Origin: Clostridiales bacterium GWF2_38_85
GTDB lineage: Bacteria > Bacillota > Clostridia > Oscillospirales > CAG-382
Reading direction: 5' to 3'
NCBI GenBank assembly: GCA_001797275.1
Contig: MGOY01000003.1
Location: 22,805 to 86,804, forward strand
Length of the DNA stretch: 64,000 bases
The position numbers and the translations under genes are program-made. The notes below the pieces were generated by a model. That model ran no database searches. It was not told the DNA's origin and saw only the letters and a list, made by a program, of their open reading frames with translations. Every line of letters begins with the position of its first letter. The first letter of the stretch is position 1. Below are positions 27,331-36,462 of this stretch, one piece after another.

Positions 27331-29370
27331 TTATACCGAAACAGAACCGACTGACTGTACATTCGTGTCAGCATTGATTTCATTGAAAGACAAGACGATT
27401 GCTTGCGATGAAAATTGTTCAATAAGCCGTTTATAATAAAACCTAACTACCGGTGAAGTCAGAACTATAACCTCATCCATTCCATCCTTGAGCCTGTTCT
27501 CCTCTCTCAGCTGTGAAGATATGATTTTGTGTATAATTTCGGGTTCAAGAGAAACATAAGATGAATTACCGGTTTTCTTTATATTATTCATTATAACATT
27601 TTCAATCTCAGGATTGATGGTAACAACTTTGATTGAATTGTCGTGAACGTATTTTCTTGTTATTGTACGCTTCAACGCCTGTCTTACATACTCAGTCAAC
27701 ATATCCATATCCTTGATGTTCGGTGCATATTCGGCAACTGTTTCGAGTATTGTTGTCAGGTCTCTTATCGGAATCTGTTCAGCAAGCAGGTTGCAGAGTA
27801 CTTTCTGAAGGTCAATTGTTGATATGATTGACGGGACTGTATCTTCAATAAGCTCTTTATTGAGCTTCTTAAAGTTATCAAGCAGTTGTGTAAGCTCCTT
27901 ACGGCCGAATAATTCATGTGAATGCACCTTGATTACCTCCGAAAGGTGAGTTACTATAACTGACAACGGATCAATTATTGTATAACCGCTCATCATTGCT
28001 CTCTCACGTTTGTCGTCTGTAATCCATTTTGCCGGGATTTTAAATACCGGCTCAACAGTATCAATCCCTTGTATCTCATCAGCAGTACCAGACTGGTTCA
28101 TTGCAAGGAAGCGGTCTGAAAGCACTTCTCCGCCTGAAATTGATTCGCCTTTGATTTTGATTACATATTCACTGATTCCAAGCTCTGCATTGTCACGCAA
28201 CCTTACGGTCGGGATTACAAATCCCATCTCTTCAGCGAACTGCCTTCGTAACATGACGACACGGTTCAAAAAGTTGCCGCCTTTGCTTTCGTCGACCAGA
28301 GGAACAAGGCTGTATCCAAACTCAACCTCAATTGGTTCAATATTTAATAATGTATATATGTTGTCTGTGTTTTTAAAGAATTCGGTTTCACTCATCGGTA
28401 GATCGGGTGCGGATTCAAATACCGCTTCAACCTTATTTTTCTTTTTCAATCTTAGTGCAAGAATTATCATTGTGGAACCAACAATAAGCAGAAGTCCAAC
28501 CGGAAATCCGGGCATAACAGATAATGCAATCAACGCTCCGCCGGTTATCAGAATTACGACAGGATACGAAACAATCTGTGTTTTAAGATCGGTACTCAAA
28601 TCATTTACGGATGCTGCACGAGTAACAATCATACCTGTTGCGGTTGATATGAGAAGTGCCGAAATCTGAGATACAAGACCGTCGCCGACTGTTGCAGTTA
28701 TATATATTGAAAGGACTTCGCCGAAGGTGTTACCACCCTGTACCATACCGATTATGATACCGCCGATACTGTTGATAAAAACAATAAGGATTGAGACTAT
28801 AGCATCACCCTTGATAAACTTAGTAGCACCGTCCATTGAACCGTAAAAATCGGCTTCACGCTGAATTTTCAGACGGCGCGCTTTTGCTGTCTCATCGTTG
28901 ATCAACCCTGAGTTCAAGTCTGCATCAATCGCCATCTGTTTGCCTGGCATAGCATCGAGTGTGAATCGTGCCGCAACTTCGGAAACTCTTTCTGCACCTT
29001 TTGTGATAACTATGAACTGTACTATAACTATTATAAGGAAAATAATAAATCCGACAACAGCATTACCGCCGATAACATATTGACCGAATGCTCTTATTAT
29101 CTGACCGGCATAACCGCTGTTACCAAGAATAAGACGAGTAGAGGAAACATTAAGCCCTACACGAAGCAATGTTGTTATAAGAAGTATCGAAGGGAAAACC
29201 GAGAACTCAAGCGCTTCCTTGATATACATTGTAATAAGAAGGATACCCATCGAAATGGCTATATTGATAATAAGCATAACATCAAGTAATGACGAATTAA
29301 GGGGTATAATAATCAGAAATATTACACCAACGATGAAAATTGTCAGCATATTATCAAAAAGCTTTTTCAT
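27331..29370 (-). CDS. flhA: FlhA, export gate membrane protein
   Basis: Core of the flagellar type III export gate, which uses the proton-motive force to drive substrate export. 679 residues: about eight membrane helices up to residue 310, with the conserved cytoplasmic loop GKQMAIDADLNSGLI near 142-156 (FHIPEP family) and a C-terminal cytosolic domain (about 330-679) that docks chaperones. Full length and motifs intact. It is 10 nt after flhB. Confidence 0.97.
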   Translation of the reverse strand: MKKLFDNMLTIFIVGVIFLIIIPLNSSLLDVMLIINIAISMGILLITMYIKEALEFSVFPSILLITTLLRVGLNVSSTRLILGNSGYAGQIIRAFGQYVIGGNAVVGFIIFLIIVIVQFIVITKGAERVSEVAARFTLDAMPGKQMAIDADLNSGLINDETAKARRLKIQREADFYGSMDGATKFIKGDAIVSILIVFINSIGGIIIGMVQGGNTFGEVLSIYITATVGDGLVSQISALLISTATGMIVTRAASVNDLSTDLKTQIVSYPVVILITGGALIALSVMPGFPVGLLLIVGSTMIILALRLKKKNKVEAVFESAPDLPMSETEFFKNTDNIYTLLNIEPIEVEFGYSLVPLVDESKGGNFLNRVVMLRRQFAEEMGFVIPTVRLRDNAELGISEYVIKIKGESISGGEVLSDRFLAMNQSGTADEIQGIDTVEPVFKIPAKWITDDKRERAMMSGYTIIDPLSVIVTHLSEVIKVHSHELFGRKELTQLLDNFKKLNKELIEDTVPSIISTIDLQKVLCNLLAEQIPIRDLTTILETVAEYAPNIKDMDMLTEYVRQALKRTITRKYVHDNSIKVVTINPEIENVIMNNIKKTGNSSYVSLEPEIIHKIISSQLREENRLKDGMDEVIVLTSPVVRFYYKRLIEQFSSQAIVLSFNEINADTNVQSVGSVSV

Positions 29371-29380
29371 CTGAATTAAG

Positions 29381-30460
29381 TTATCCTTTCTTATTTTTTT
29401 TGTTTTTCTTTTGTTTCAACTTGTAAATGAATGCAAGTATGTCTGCAACGGGTTTATAAAACTCATCCGGAATAGGTCTGTCAAGCTCAACTGACTCATA
29501 AAGTCCTCTAGCAAGCGGTCGGTTTTCGGTAATTTCTATTCCGTTTTGCTCTGCTATCTCGATAATTTTCAATGCCAGATAATCCATGCCTTTTGCAATA
29601 ACAATCGGAGCTTTATCCTTCGGAGGTTTATATCGTAATGCAACTGCAAAGTGTGTGGGATTTTTGATTACAACATCTGCAGTCGGAACTTTTTTCATCA
29701 TTCTCATTGCTGCCATTTTACGCTGGACATCCTTGATTTTACTCTTTATCTGTGGATCGCCTTCGGTTTGTTTATATTCATCTTTGATTTCCCGCTTCGT
29801 CATCCGAAGTTCTTTTTCATGCTCCCACCATTGATATAAGTAATCTGCAATCGCGAATAATGCCATATACATCGAAATATTCATTACTATATTATATATT
29901 GTATCTCCTACCCAACCCATCGCTTCAACTGTCGATAACAGAGGTAGTTTCAATACAGTGTTTGTACTCGCTTTAATCTGAGTGTATAAAACCGCTGAAA
30001 TAATAATTATTTTAACAAGAGATTTTATAAGCTCAACCAATGAACGAAGAGAAAGTATTTTTTGAAATCCTGTAACAGGATTAATTCTTGAAAATTGTGG
30101 TTTCAACTTTTTTGCGGAAAAAATAAATCTTGTCTGCGCTCCGCTCAACGCAACAGCGATCAGTGCCGCTGCGAGTCCAAAGGATATTATCAAAATCAAT
30201 GCTTTAATTGTGTATTGAGCGATAAGAGTTGCAATTGACTGAACTGTAAGCTCTGTAATATCAGAAATGTCATTAAAGCTGTTAGTTATAATACTATTTA
30301 TGAATCCAAGAGCAGGTGATATAACAAGCTTAAGCAGAAAAGTTATTACGAGCAGTCCTAATGCGCTTGATACATCCTTGCTTTGAAACACATTGCCTTT
30401 CTTACGCTCATCTTGACGCTTTTTTTGTGTGGCTTTTTCTGTTTTCCCACTGTCAGCCAA
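29381..30460 (-). CDS. flhB: FlhB, export gate substrate-specificity switch
   Basis: Membrane protein that cleaves itself so export changes from rod/hook to filament substrates. 359 residues; four membrane helices between about 30 and 210, then the cytoplasmic domain with NPTH at 267-270, the self-cleavage site, and a Lys-rich tail. KTEKATQKKRQDERKKG at the N-terminus is the usual opening. It follows fliR by 24 nt. FliK, its length-sensing partner, is in the same operon. Confidence 0.97.
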   Translation of the reverse strand: MADSGKTEKATQKKRQDERKKGNVFQSKDVSSALGLLVITFLLKLVISPALGFINSIITNSFNDISDITELTVQSIATLIAQYTIKALILIISFGLAAALIAVALSGAQTRFIFSAKKLKPQFSRINPVTGFQKILSLRSLVELIKSLVKIIIISAVLYTQIKASTNTVLKLPLLSTVEAMGWVGDTIYNIVMNISMYMALFAIADYLYQWWEHEKELRMTKREIKDEYKQTEGDPQIKSKIKDVQRKMAAMRMMKKVPTADVVIKNPTHFAVALRYKPPKDKAPIVIAKGMDYLALKIIEIAEQNGIEITENRPLARGLYESVELDRPIPDEFYKPVADILAFIYKLKQKKNKKNKKG

Positions 30461-30484
30461 TTATATTCACACCCTTACCCAGCA

Positions 30485-31267
30485 TTATTGTTTCAGCATT
30501 ATACTTATCCCTTCTTCTATTCGTGCAAACATATATGTCATGGATGAATCCAAAACTCTTGATGTTGTCGGTAAAACCAGAAAAACAATAATCAACCCAA
30601 CTCCAAGTTTTATTTGTAATCCAACAATAAAGACATTTATATGAGGTACGATTCTCATCAGAACACCCAACCCTGCTTCTGTTAAAAACTCAATTGCAAT
30701 TATCGGGATTGCCAGCTTGAGTGCGAGAATTAATATATCACCAAAAATAAGTACGATGTAGCTACCGATTTCAAAGTTGAAAATTTCTGTTCCAACCGGG
30801 AAAAGCTCACATGATTTTGTTACAAGTCTGATCATTGTCAGATGGCTGTTTGAAAGAAAGAATAAAAACGTAAAAAGTATATTGTAAACCGTACCTGTCA
30901 ATGCCATCGAAACATTGCTTTGAGGATCATAAACTTTCCCCATTCCGAGACCGAGCTGCATATCAATTGATTCACCTGCAATAAGAGCCAAAGACATCAC
31001 AAGCTGTATTATAAAACCAATCGTAAAACCAACAAGCATTTCCTTAATAACAACGAAAATGAATTCGATGAGAGAACCGATTACGGGATTTGAGCTGCCG
31101 AATGTAGGAACAATGCCGATTGCAATCAATATAGCAAGTCCTATTTTAACGATAGCAGGTACACTCTTTCTACCAAAAAAGGGATTGAACAGAAAAGCAC
31201 CGGATATTCTTGTTACCACAAGAAGAAGCAGTATATAGTTGCTTTGTAAATCGTTAAATATATCCAT
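30485..31267 (-). CDS. fliR: FliR, export gate membrane protein
   Basis: Membrane component of the export channel, 260 residues with six hydrophobic segments. GKVYDPQSNVSMALTGTVYNILF near 110-132 corresponds to the conserved FliR loop, and N-terminal VVTRISGAFLFNPFFGRKSVP matches the family opening. It stands 2 nt after fliQ, so fliP-Q-R are tightly coupled. Confidence 0.95.
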   Translation of the reverse strand: MDIFNDLQSNYILLLLVVTRISGAFLFNPFFGRKSVPAIVKIGLAILIAIGIVPTFGSSNPVIGSLIEFIFVVIKEMLVGFTIGFIIQLVMSLALIAGESIDMQLGLGMGKVYDPQSNVSMALTGTVYNILFTFLFFLSNSHLTMIRLVTKSCELFPVGTEIFNFEIGSYIVLIFGDILILALKLAIPIIAIEFLTEAGLGVLMRIVPHINVFIVGLQIKLGVGLIIVFLVLPTTSRVLDSSMTYMFARIEEGISIMLKQ

Positions 31268-31269
31268 AG

Positions 31270-31533
31270 CTATAAATTATTTGCGAATCCGAAAATTCGT
31301 TCCGAAAAATCAATCATTGTAGTAATAAGCCATGAGCCGAGAAGTATCAGAATTAACCCGACTGCGACTATCTTCAGTATAAAAGCAATGCTTTGTTCTT
31401 GTATTTGTGTAGCTGCCTGGATTATTGAAACAATCAATCCTATAACAGCACTGACAATAAGAAAAGGTGCGGCAATTGTCATCGCAGTCATTATTGCTTC
31501 TTTTATTATGTAGGTTATATCCGTCTGCGACAT
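31270..31533 (-). CDS. fliQ: FliQ, export gate membrane protein
   Basis: Small export-channel protein of 87 residues with two membrane helices (about 15-37 and 50-72), the usual size and shape. The conserved stretch GLIVSIIQAATQIQEQSIAF separates them. It is located between fliP and fliR in the standard order. Confidence 0.94.
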   Translation of the reverse strand: MSQTDITYIIKEAIMTAMTIAAPFLIVSAVIGLIVSIIQAATQIQEQSIAFILKIVAVGLILILLGSWLITTMIDFSERIFGFANNL

Positions 31534-31563
31534 TGCTTCATCCTTTCGTTATGATTAAAGTAT

Positions 31564-32322
31564 CTAATTGAATCCGGCAACAAGTGTCTGGAATGTCAGC
31601 TGCCATCCATCGATAAGAACAAATAACATCAACTTGAACGGAAGGCTTATCATTGTCGGCGGCAGCATTACCATACCCATTGACATCAGTGTGCTTGCCA
31701 CAACCATATCTATAATCAAAAACGGAAGATATAACAAAAAGCCAATTATAAATGCTCTTTTGAGTTCACTTGTTATAAATGCAGGAATAATAACTGTTGT
31801 TGAAATTTCATTATAATCTTCCGGCCGTTCTGAATCACTTATATCAAGAAAAAAATTCAAATCTTCGTTTTTGGTCTGCTTGAGCATAAATTCTCTGAGC
31901 GGATCCATCGCATTTTCAAGCATTTGTTCCTGAGTTATCTCCCCGTTTTTATAGGGTGTATATGCTTCTATGTTGATATCATCTACAACCGGTGACATTA
32001 TAAACAATGAAAGAAAGAGCGAAATTCCAATTAGCACCTGGTTTGGTGGTGTCTGTTGAAGCCCAATTGCATTTCGCAAAATTGATATTACGATGATTAT
32101 ACGTGTAAAGCTGGTTGTCATTATCAGAATAGAAGGAATTAATGCGATAAATGTCAGCGAAAAGATAATATCAAGAGTATCTGTATTTCCCAGAAGTCCC
32201 GATGCTTCGCTTATCTCTGTTATGGGTGCTTCACTTTCAGCAGCTACTGAAACTGACATCATTATAATCATAGTAATGAGAATCACGGATAATAAGAGAA
32301 GCTTTATATATCTTTTTTTCAT
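31564..32322 (-). CDS. fliP: FliP, export gate membrane protein
   Basis: Export-channel component, 252 residues. It begins with a cleavable-type hydrophobic signal (about 5-28), followed by TSFTRIIIVISILRNAIGLQQTPPNQVLIG, the main FliP signature near 67-96, and C-terminal helices with LPFLIIDMVVASTLMSMGMVMLPP. Overlaps the fliO stop by 4 nt. Confidence 0.96.
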   Translation of the reverse strand: MKKRYIKLLLLSVILITMIIMMSVSVAAESEAPITEISEASGLLGNTDTLDIIFSLTFIALIPSILIMTTSFTRIIIVISILRNAIGLQQTPPNQVLIGISLFLSLFIMSPVVDDINIEAYTPYKNGEITQEQMLENAMDPLREFMLKQTKNEDLNFFLDISDSERPEDYNEISTTVIIPAFITSELKRAFIIGFLLYLPFLIIDMVVASTLMSMGMVMLPPTMISLPFKLMLFVLIDGWQLTFQTLVAGFN

Positions 32323-32687
32323 TTCTCTTTATTATTCCTTTCATCTGATACTTTATTACCATGTTTACCGTTCAGTGCAGACATGAATATACTCATGAAA
32401 TCTCCTGTCTGGCCGTTTGTTTTATACCTTTCGACAACAGTTTCATCAAGCTCGGTAAGCAATTCAGTTTTGCCGCTTGAAATTGACATAAGATAGTTCT
32501 TTGAGTCGACCTGTACGACCGCCAAAAACACATCCTTGCTAAGCATAACTCTTTCAATAACCTTAATTATTTTACCCGAAGTAAAAGAATTTTGCTTTTT
32601 TGCAATCCAGCGAGTTGTGAAATATGCTGCAATAATAACCAGAATCACCACAATAAGCGGCATTAGCAGCTGTAAAAAATCGTCCAT
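32319..32687 (-). CDS. fliO: FliO-like export apparatus assembly protein
   Basis: Small membrane protein of 122 residues that in other species helps assemble the FliP ring. One membrane helix at about 8-25, then a short cytoplasmic beta domain (IKVIERVMLSKDVFLAVVQVDSKNYLMSISSG) typical of FliO/FliZ of Firmicutes. The call relies on that domain and on position between fliY and fliP; primary sequence conservation of FliO is low. Confidence 0.85.
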   Translation of the reverse strand: MDDFLQLLMPLIVVILVIIAAYFTTRWIAKKQNSFTSGKIIKVIERVMLSKDVFLAVVQVDSKNYLMSISSGKTELLTELDETVVERYKTNGQTGDFMSIFMSALNGKHGNKVSDERNNKEK

Positions 32688-32700
32688 TTAATAAGTCCCT

Positions 32701-33804
32701 CTAATAATTCCTGCCGTTCATAACTTCAGTAATTCTGATACCGAAATTATCGTCGATAACTACCACATCACCTTTGGCAATAAGTTGTCCGTTGACAATT
32801 ATATCAACAGGATCGCCTGCCTGTTTATCAAGTTCAATTATTGAGCCTTTTGTTATATTCAAAACATCCTTTACCTGCTTTTTTGCTCTGCCTATTTCAA
32901 CAGAAACTGTCAGTTCAACCCCCATGACAAGATCAAGATTCATTGAATCCGGTTCGTCATATTCAAAACTTTCGTCATCAAAGTTGTTAAACTGTAATTT
33001 CTGAACACTGATATTTTGCCGTTCCTTCGATTTTTGCGTAGGTTCTCTTCGAAGTGGTGGTGATTGCCTTGGTTTTTCAGATTGTTTCGGAACATCTATG
33101 GCAAAAATAGGATTTTGATTATGCCCGGTAACATTATTCCGGTATGAATCTTTCGATTCAAATACAGGAGTATCTTCATCAGAGGTTGATGTACCGAAAT
33201 TCATAGCATTAAAAACCAGCTCTTTTGTAAACGCAATCGGAAGTGCAGTTAAAAACTGACTGTCTATAAGTCCGTCAATGACAAACTTAAAGCAAACAGA
33301 TACAATATGGTCATCTGTCGATCCTTTAAAAAAATCATCATAAAATGTATCCGGATCTACTATTCTCGGTGGTGAAATATTGACGCTTTTATCAAAGAAT
33401 GTTGCAAGAGCCGTACTTGCCGAGCCCATCATTTGGTTCATTATTTCACCGAGTGCACTTATATGAATTTCATCAAGCTCACCTTGTGATATTTCTGTTT
33501 CTCTCAATAAGCTGCTGACAATTGCTTTAACATCAGCTATGCTCATTACCATCAAATTAGCTCCATGTAACCCGTCGATGTAGTTGATTTCTACTCCGAT
33601 AGCCGGTTCGAGCTGTTTATATTCGAACTCTGTATTTTTGATTACATTAACAACCGGTGTAGTTATGCTGACCTGTTTGTTAAGCAGTGTTGCAATCGCA
33701 GTTGCGGCTGCACCCATACTGATATTAAGTATTTCACCTATTGTATCGATTTCAATACCGGTCAGGATCTCAGCCTCAATTTTTGTGGTTTTGCTTGTGC
33801 TCAT
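32701..33804 (-). CDS. fliY: FliY, motor switch phosphatase (CheC-FliN fusion)
   Basis: Switch-complex protein of 367 residues that also dephosphorylates CheY. The CheC-type part has both D/S-x3-E-x2-N sites intact (DTIGEILN near 20-27 and SALGEIMN in the second half). The C-terminal 80 residues are a FliN/SpoA domain (LDLVMGVELTVSVEIGRAKKQVKDVL). The N-terminal CheY-P-binding motif common in Bacillus FliY is absent; FliM retains one. ATG 33804 has no clear ribosome site and an in-frame stop lies four codons upstream, so the start is the weakest part of this call. Confidence 0.93.
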   Translation of the reverse strand: MSTSKTTKIEAEILTGIEIDTIGEILNISMGAAATAIATLLNKQVSITTPVVNVIKNTEFEYKQLEPAIGVEINYIDGLHGANLMVMSIADVKAIVSSLLRETEISQGELDEIHISALGEIMNQMMGSASTALATFFDKSVNISPPRIVDPDTFYDDFFKGSTDDHIVSVCFKFVIDGLIDSQFLTALPIAFTKELVFNAMNFGTSTSDEDTPVFESKDSYRNNVTGHNQNPIFAIDVPKQSEKPRQSPPLRREPTQKSKERQNISVQKLQFNNFDDESFEYDEPDSMNLDLVMGVELTVSVEIGRAKKQVKDVLNITKGSIIELDKQAGDPVDIIVNGQLIAKGDVVVIDDNFGIRITEVMNGRNY

Positions 33805-33888
33805 AGCTGTTATTATTTATAAATCAAAAATTGCGACTTATAAATATCCTTTCTTAAAAATTCGATGATTATTTTGTAATCAGATAAG

Positions 33889-34875
33889 TCATTTATTAAA
33901 TTTTTTTCCTCGATAATACGAGCTTAATCTGATTGCTTTTCGTGTCTTCTTTATACCCGGTTCACCTAAAAACCAAGTGTTTCCGTTTACCGTTACCAAA
34001 GCCGGACTATTTATCCTTTGTTCGAGTTTTATAACATCCCCCACCTGCATATTAACAACATCCTTCAACGGAAGTTTGACGCTGCCAAGTATACCGCAAA
34101 CCTCAACAAGTGAGTTGCTGAGTTCATCAAGCATACTACGCTTGACTTCTTCGCTCACAACAATAGTTTCGATTTTTTCATTGTTTTGTGCCATAGCTAC
34201 AAGCATCGTATCAACATAGGTATACGGGACACAGGTTGTAATTGTACCTTTGATTGAACCGATATTGACATTCAATACAATTACTTCGACGACCTCTTGA
34301 ATTCTAATAGACTTAATGAACCTTGAATTTGTTTCAATCTGGCTGAGAGTTACATTAGTATACGGTATGTTTGCCAAAGCTTCTTGAATAAAAATACATA
34401 TCTTCTTATAAACACGTTCCATCAACGCAATTTCTATTTCGGTAAACTCTCTGTCAAGAATTTTAGCTGAATCAACTGTACCGCCAAGCATACGGGAAAT
34501 CAAGGTGAATGTAAGTGAATTTGACATATCCATTAATATTGAACCGTTTATTGAATCAATATCGATGACTGCTGTCATAAGCATGTCAGGTAAGGAGTTG
34601 TTGTACTCATAATATGGATGCTCTTCAATTGATGCAACCGTTATTTCACTATAGTTACGCAGAATACCAGCAAAATAAGCAGCGAGATGCCTTGCAAGAA
34701 CATCTGCGATACTTGATAAAACTTTATTCTGATCTCGAGATAACTTTTTAGGACTTTTAAAGTCATAAATCTTAACGGGCTTTTCTTCGAGTCCTGTTTT
34801 GATATCCCCAAGCTTATCGTCGGCAAGCTCATTCAATAATTCATCTATTTGATTTTGTGAAAGTATCTCAGCCAT
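33889..34875 (-). CDS. fliM: FliM, flagellar motor switch protein
   Basis: Cytoplasmic C-ring protein that receives phospho-CheY; 328 residues. It opens with MAEILSQNQIDELLNELA, the CheY-P-binding motif. A middle domain with DMSNSLTFTLISRMLGG follows, and a C-terminal SpoA domain (VKLPLKDVVNMQVGDVIKLEQ) contacts FliY and FliN. It follows flbD by 37 nt; no fliL gene lies between them. Confidence 0.96.
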   Translation of the reverse strand: MAEILSQNQIDELLNELADDKLGDIKTGLEEKPVKIYDFKSPKKLSRDQNKVLSSIADVLARHLAAYFAGILRNYSEITVASIEEHPYYEYNNSLPDMLMTAVIDIDSINGSILMDMSNSLTFTLISRMLGGTVDSAKILDREFTEIEIALMERVYKKICIFIQEALANIPYTNVTLSQIETNSRFIKSIRIQEVVEVIVLNVNIGSIKGTITTCVPYTYVDTMLVAMAQNNEKIETIVVSEEVKRSMLDELSNSLVEVCGILGSVKLPLKDVVNMQVGDVIKLEQRINSPALVTVNGNTWFLGEPGIKKTRKAIRLSSYYRGKKFNK

Positions 34876-34912
34876 TGCCGCAACCCTATTCCAATCTTAA
34901 AATTATTTTAAT

Positions 34913-35182
34913 TTATTCTTCACTTTTTCTTTTCTTTGTTTTATTGGCATCTTCGTTTTTGGGTTTTTTCAGTTCTTTCTTTACATATAATTCACCAGTA
35001 TTTTCGATCAGTTCCTTTTTATATTCCTTTATTTCCCCAATGATCTCATCAGGAGTCTCAATAGCATAATACTTTTTGCCGGTTGTCATTGTTATTAAAG
35101 TATCAGGCATTTGTTCGATAATTTCGATAAGGTCGCTGTTCATGTAGAATTTTTCGAGGTTAAGCTTTGTAAGTTCTATCAT
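34913..35182 (-). CDS. flbD: FlbD-family protein
   Basis: Small protein of 89 residues, FlbD (SwrD-like) family. The first 60 residues hold the family core: MIELTKLNLEKFYMNSDLIE, TLITMTTGKKYYAIETPDEII. A Lys/Glu-rich tail follows. In Bacillus subtilis the homologue SwrD raises flagellar torque. Located directly after flgE and before fliM, as in other Firmicutes. Confidence 0.88.
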   Translation of the reverse strand: MIELTKLNLEKFYMNSDLIEIIEQMPDTLITMTTGKKYYAIETPDEIIGEIKEYKKELIENTGELYVKKELKKPKNEDANKTKKRKSEE

Positions 35183-35240
35183 AATATAAGTCCTTTCTGT
35201 ATTTTTACATGGGGATATAAATTTTTATATCCCCTATGTT

Positions 35241-35450
35241 ATTAAAACGGTAATTAAATAATACTTATACTAATTCGATTTAGAAACAGTGATAAAATTC
35301 GAGGAAAAGTCCTTACTTGACGGACTTTTTCGAAGGGTTTTATCTACTGTTTCTTATGAGAAATAGTATTATTTATATGATGTCAAAAAGTCCATAAGCC
35401 AAAGACTTTTCGACATCACGCAATGAATATTTAATTGCCGCATTAATAAT
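35241..35450 (+). repeat. Palindromic repeat B, copy 1, interrupted
   Basis: A roughly 106-bp inverted repeat whose outer arms (ATTAAAACGGTAATTAAATAAT... and ...ATTTAATTGCCGCATTAAT) enclose a hairpin with GTC/GAC arms around AAAAGTC. It is split by a 101-bp MITE-like element plus a 3-bp duplication. It ends against the flgE stop codon. The uninterrupted copy is at 38660-38764 in opposite orientation. Confidence 0.8.
35268..35368 (+). repeat. MITE-like palindromic element, full copy (subtype 1), nested in repeat B
   Basis: 101 bp, ends TACTAATTC and GAAATAGTA, flanked on both sides by TTA. Inner arms GAAACAGT and ACTGTTTC, and a central hairpin AAAAGTCC/GGACTTTT. It interrupts repeat B at a site that has only one TTA in the intact copy. 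Nearly identical to the copy at 50751. Confidence 0.9.
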
Positions 35451-36334
35451 TACCTTTTGAGATTTACCAGTTCTTCAAGTATCTGGTCTGATGTTGTTAT
35501 TACTCTGGAGTTTGCCTGGAACCCTCTCTGGGCAACAATCATATCTGTAAACTCTTTTGTAAGATCAACGTTTGACATTTCAAGCCCGCCTGAAACCAGC
35601 GACCCTGTTGCGCTGCTACCGGGAATTGAATAAACAGGTCGACCGGAACTTTTCGTTTCGGTGTAGGTCATATTGCCTTCCTGAGATAATGCATCAGGAT
35701 TTGAGAAGGTTGCAAGAGCGAGCTGACCAAGTGTTTCGATCTGAAGCGTTATCGAATTTGTACCTGTAACCTTACCGTCGTTCGATACATAAAGGCCTGT
35801 ATAATTTGTAAAATCATCAATTACAATAGGAGTTAAGATGCCATCTTTAATATTTTGTTCCGTATTAGAATCATCAAAGCTTATCAATCCTGTATCAGGA
35901 TCTGCGACCGCCTGTGGCATTGAGCCAAGTACAAAGTTGCTGTTTGAATCAATCAGTGCGCCATTTGAGTTGAACTGAAGGCTACCGACTCTTGAATAAT
36001 TTACCTTGCCGGTTGAATCTTGAACAGCGAAATAACCTTCTCCGGATATGTATAAATCAAGAGGTCTCGAAGTCTGCTGATAACCGCTTCTGGTTGTAAG
36101 GACATCAATAGAAGATACAGAAGAACCATAACCGATCTGCATCGGATCTGAACCACCCGAAGTAGCTGTCGGTGCACTTGATGCTGATAATGTCTGATAA
36201 TATAAATCTTTGAAAAGAACTCTGCTGGATTTATACCCTGCTGTGTTTACGTTTGCTATATTATTACCGATAACATCAAGCATAGTCTGATGTCCTCTTA
36301 AACCTGTAACTGCTGAATACATTGATTTTATCAT
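35450..36334 (-). CDS. flgE: FlgE, flagellar hook protein (short Firmicutes type)
   Basis: Hook subunit, 294 residues. MIKSMYSAVTGLRGHQTMLD and NNIANVNTAGYKSSRVLF form the axial N-terminus; GLEMSNVDLTKEFTDMIVAQRGFQANSRVI is the FlgE/FlgG C-terminal signature. Short central domain, as is normal for Firmicutes hook proteins. It follows flgD and the flagellar operon protein gene, the expected hook cluster. Its stop codon abuts repeat B. Confidence 0.93.
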   Translation of the reverse strand: MIKSMYSAVTGLRGHQTMLDVIGNNIANVNTAGYKSSRVLFKDLYYQTLSASSAPTATSGGSDPMQIGYGSSVSSIDVLTTRSGYQQTSRPLDLYISGEGYFAVQDSTGKVNYSRVGSLQFNSNGALIDSNSNFVLGSMPQAVADPDTGLISFDDSNTEQNIKDGILTPIVIDDFTNYTGLYVSNDGKVTGTNSITLQIETLGQLALATFSNPDALSQEGNMTYTETKSSGRPVYSIPGSSATGSLVSGGLEMSNVDLTKEFTDMIVAQRGFQANSRVITTSDQILEELVNLKR

Positions 36335-36413
36335 TTTATTTGACCCTTTCGTTTTAGTATAATTTTATTTTTTTATGTTATACCGCAAGGCTTATCTGTC
36401 ATTTAAAGCCTTA

Positions 36414-36440
36414 TACTAATTCATTTTATTTGAAACAGTA
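36414..36440 (+). repeat. MITE-like remnant, 27 bp
   Basis: TACTAATTC and ACAGTA ends joined after only a few bases, with TTA directly on both sides. It looks like an element reduced to its two ends while keeping the target duplication. It lies between flgE and the flagellar operon protein gene. Confidence 0.65.
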
Positions 36441-36462
36441 TTATAGCCTCCGTTAGGTCCAG

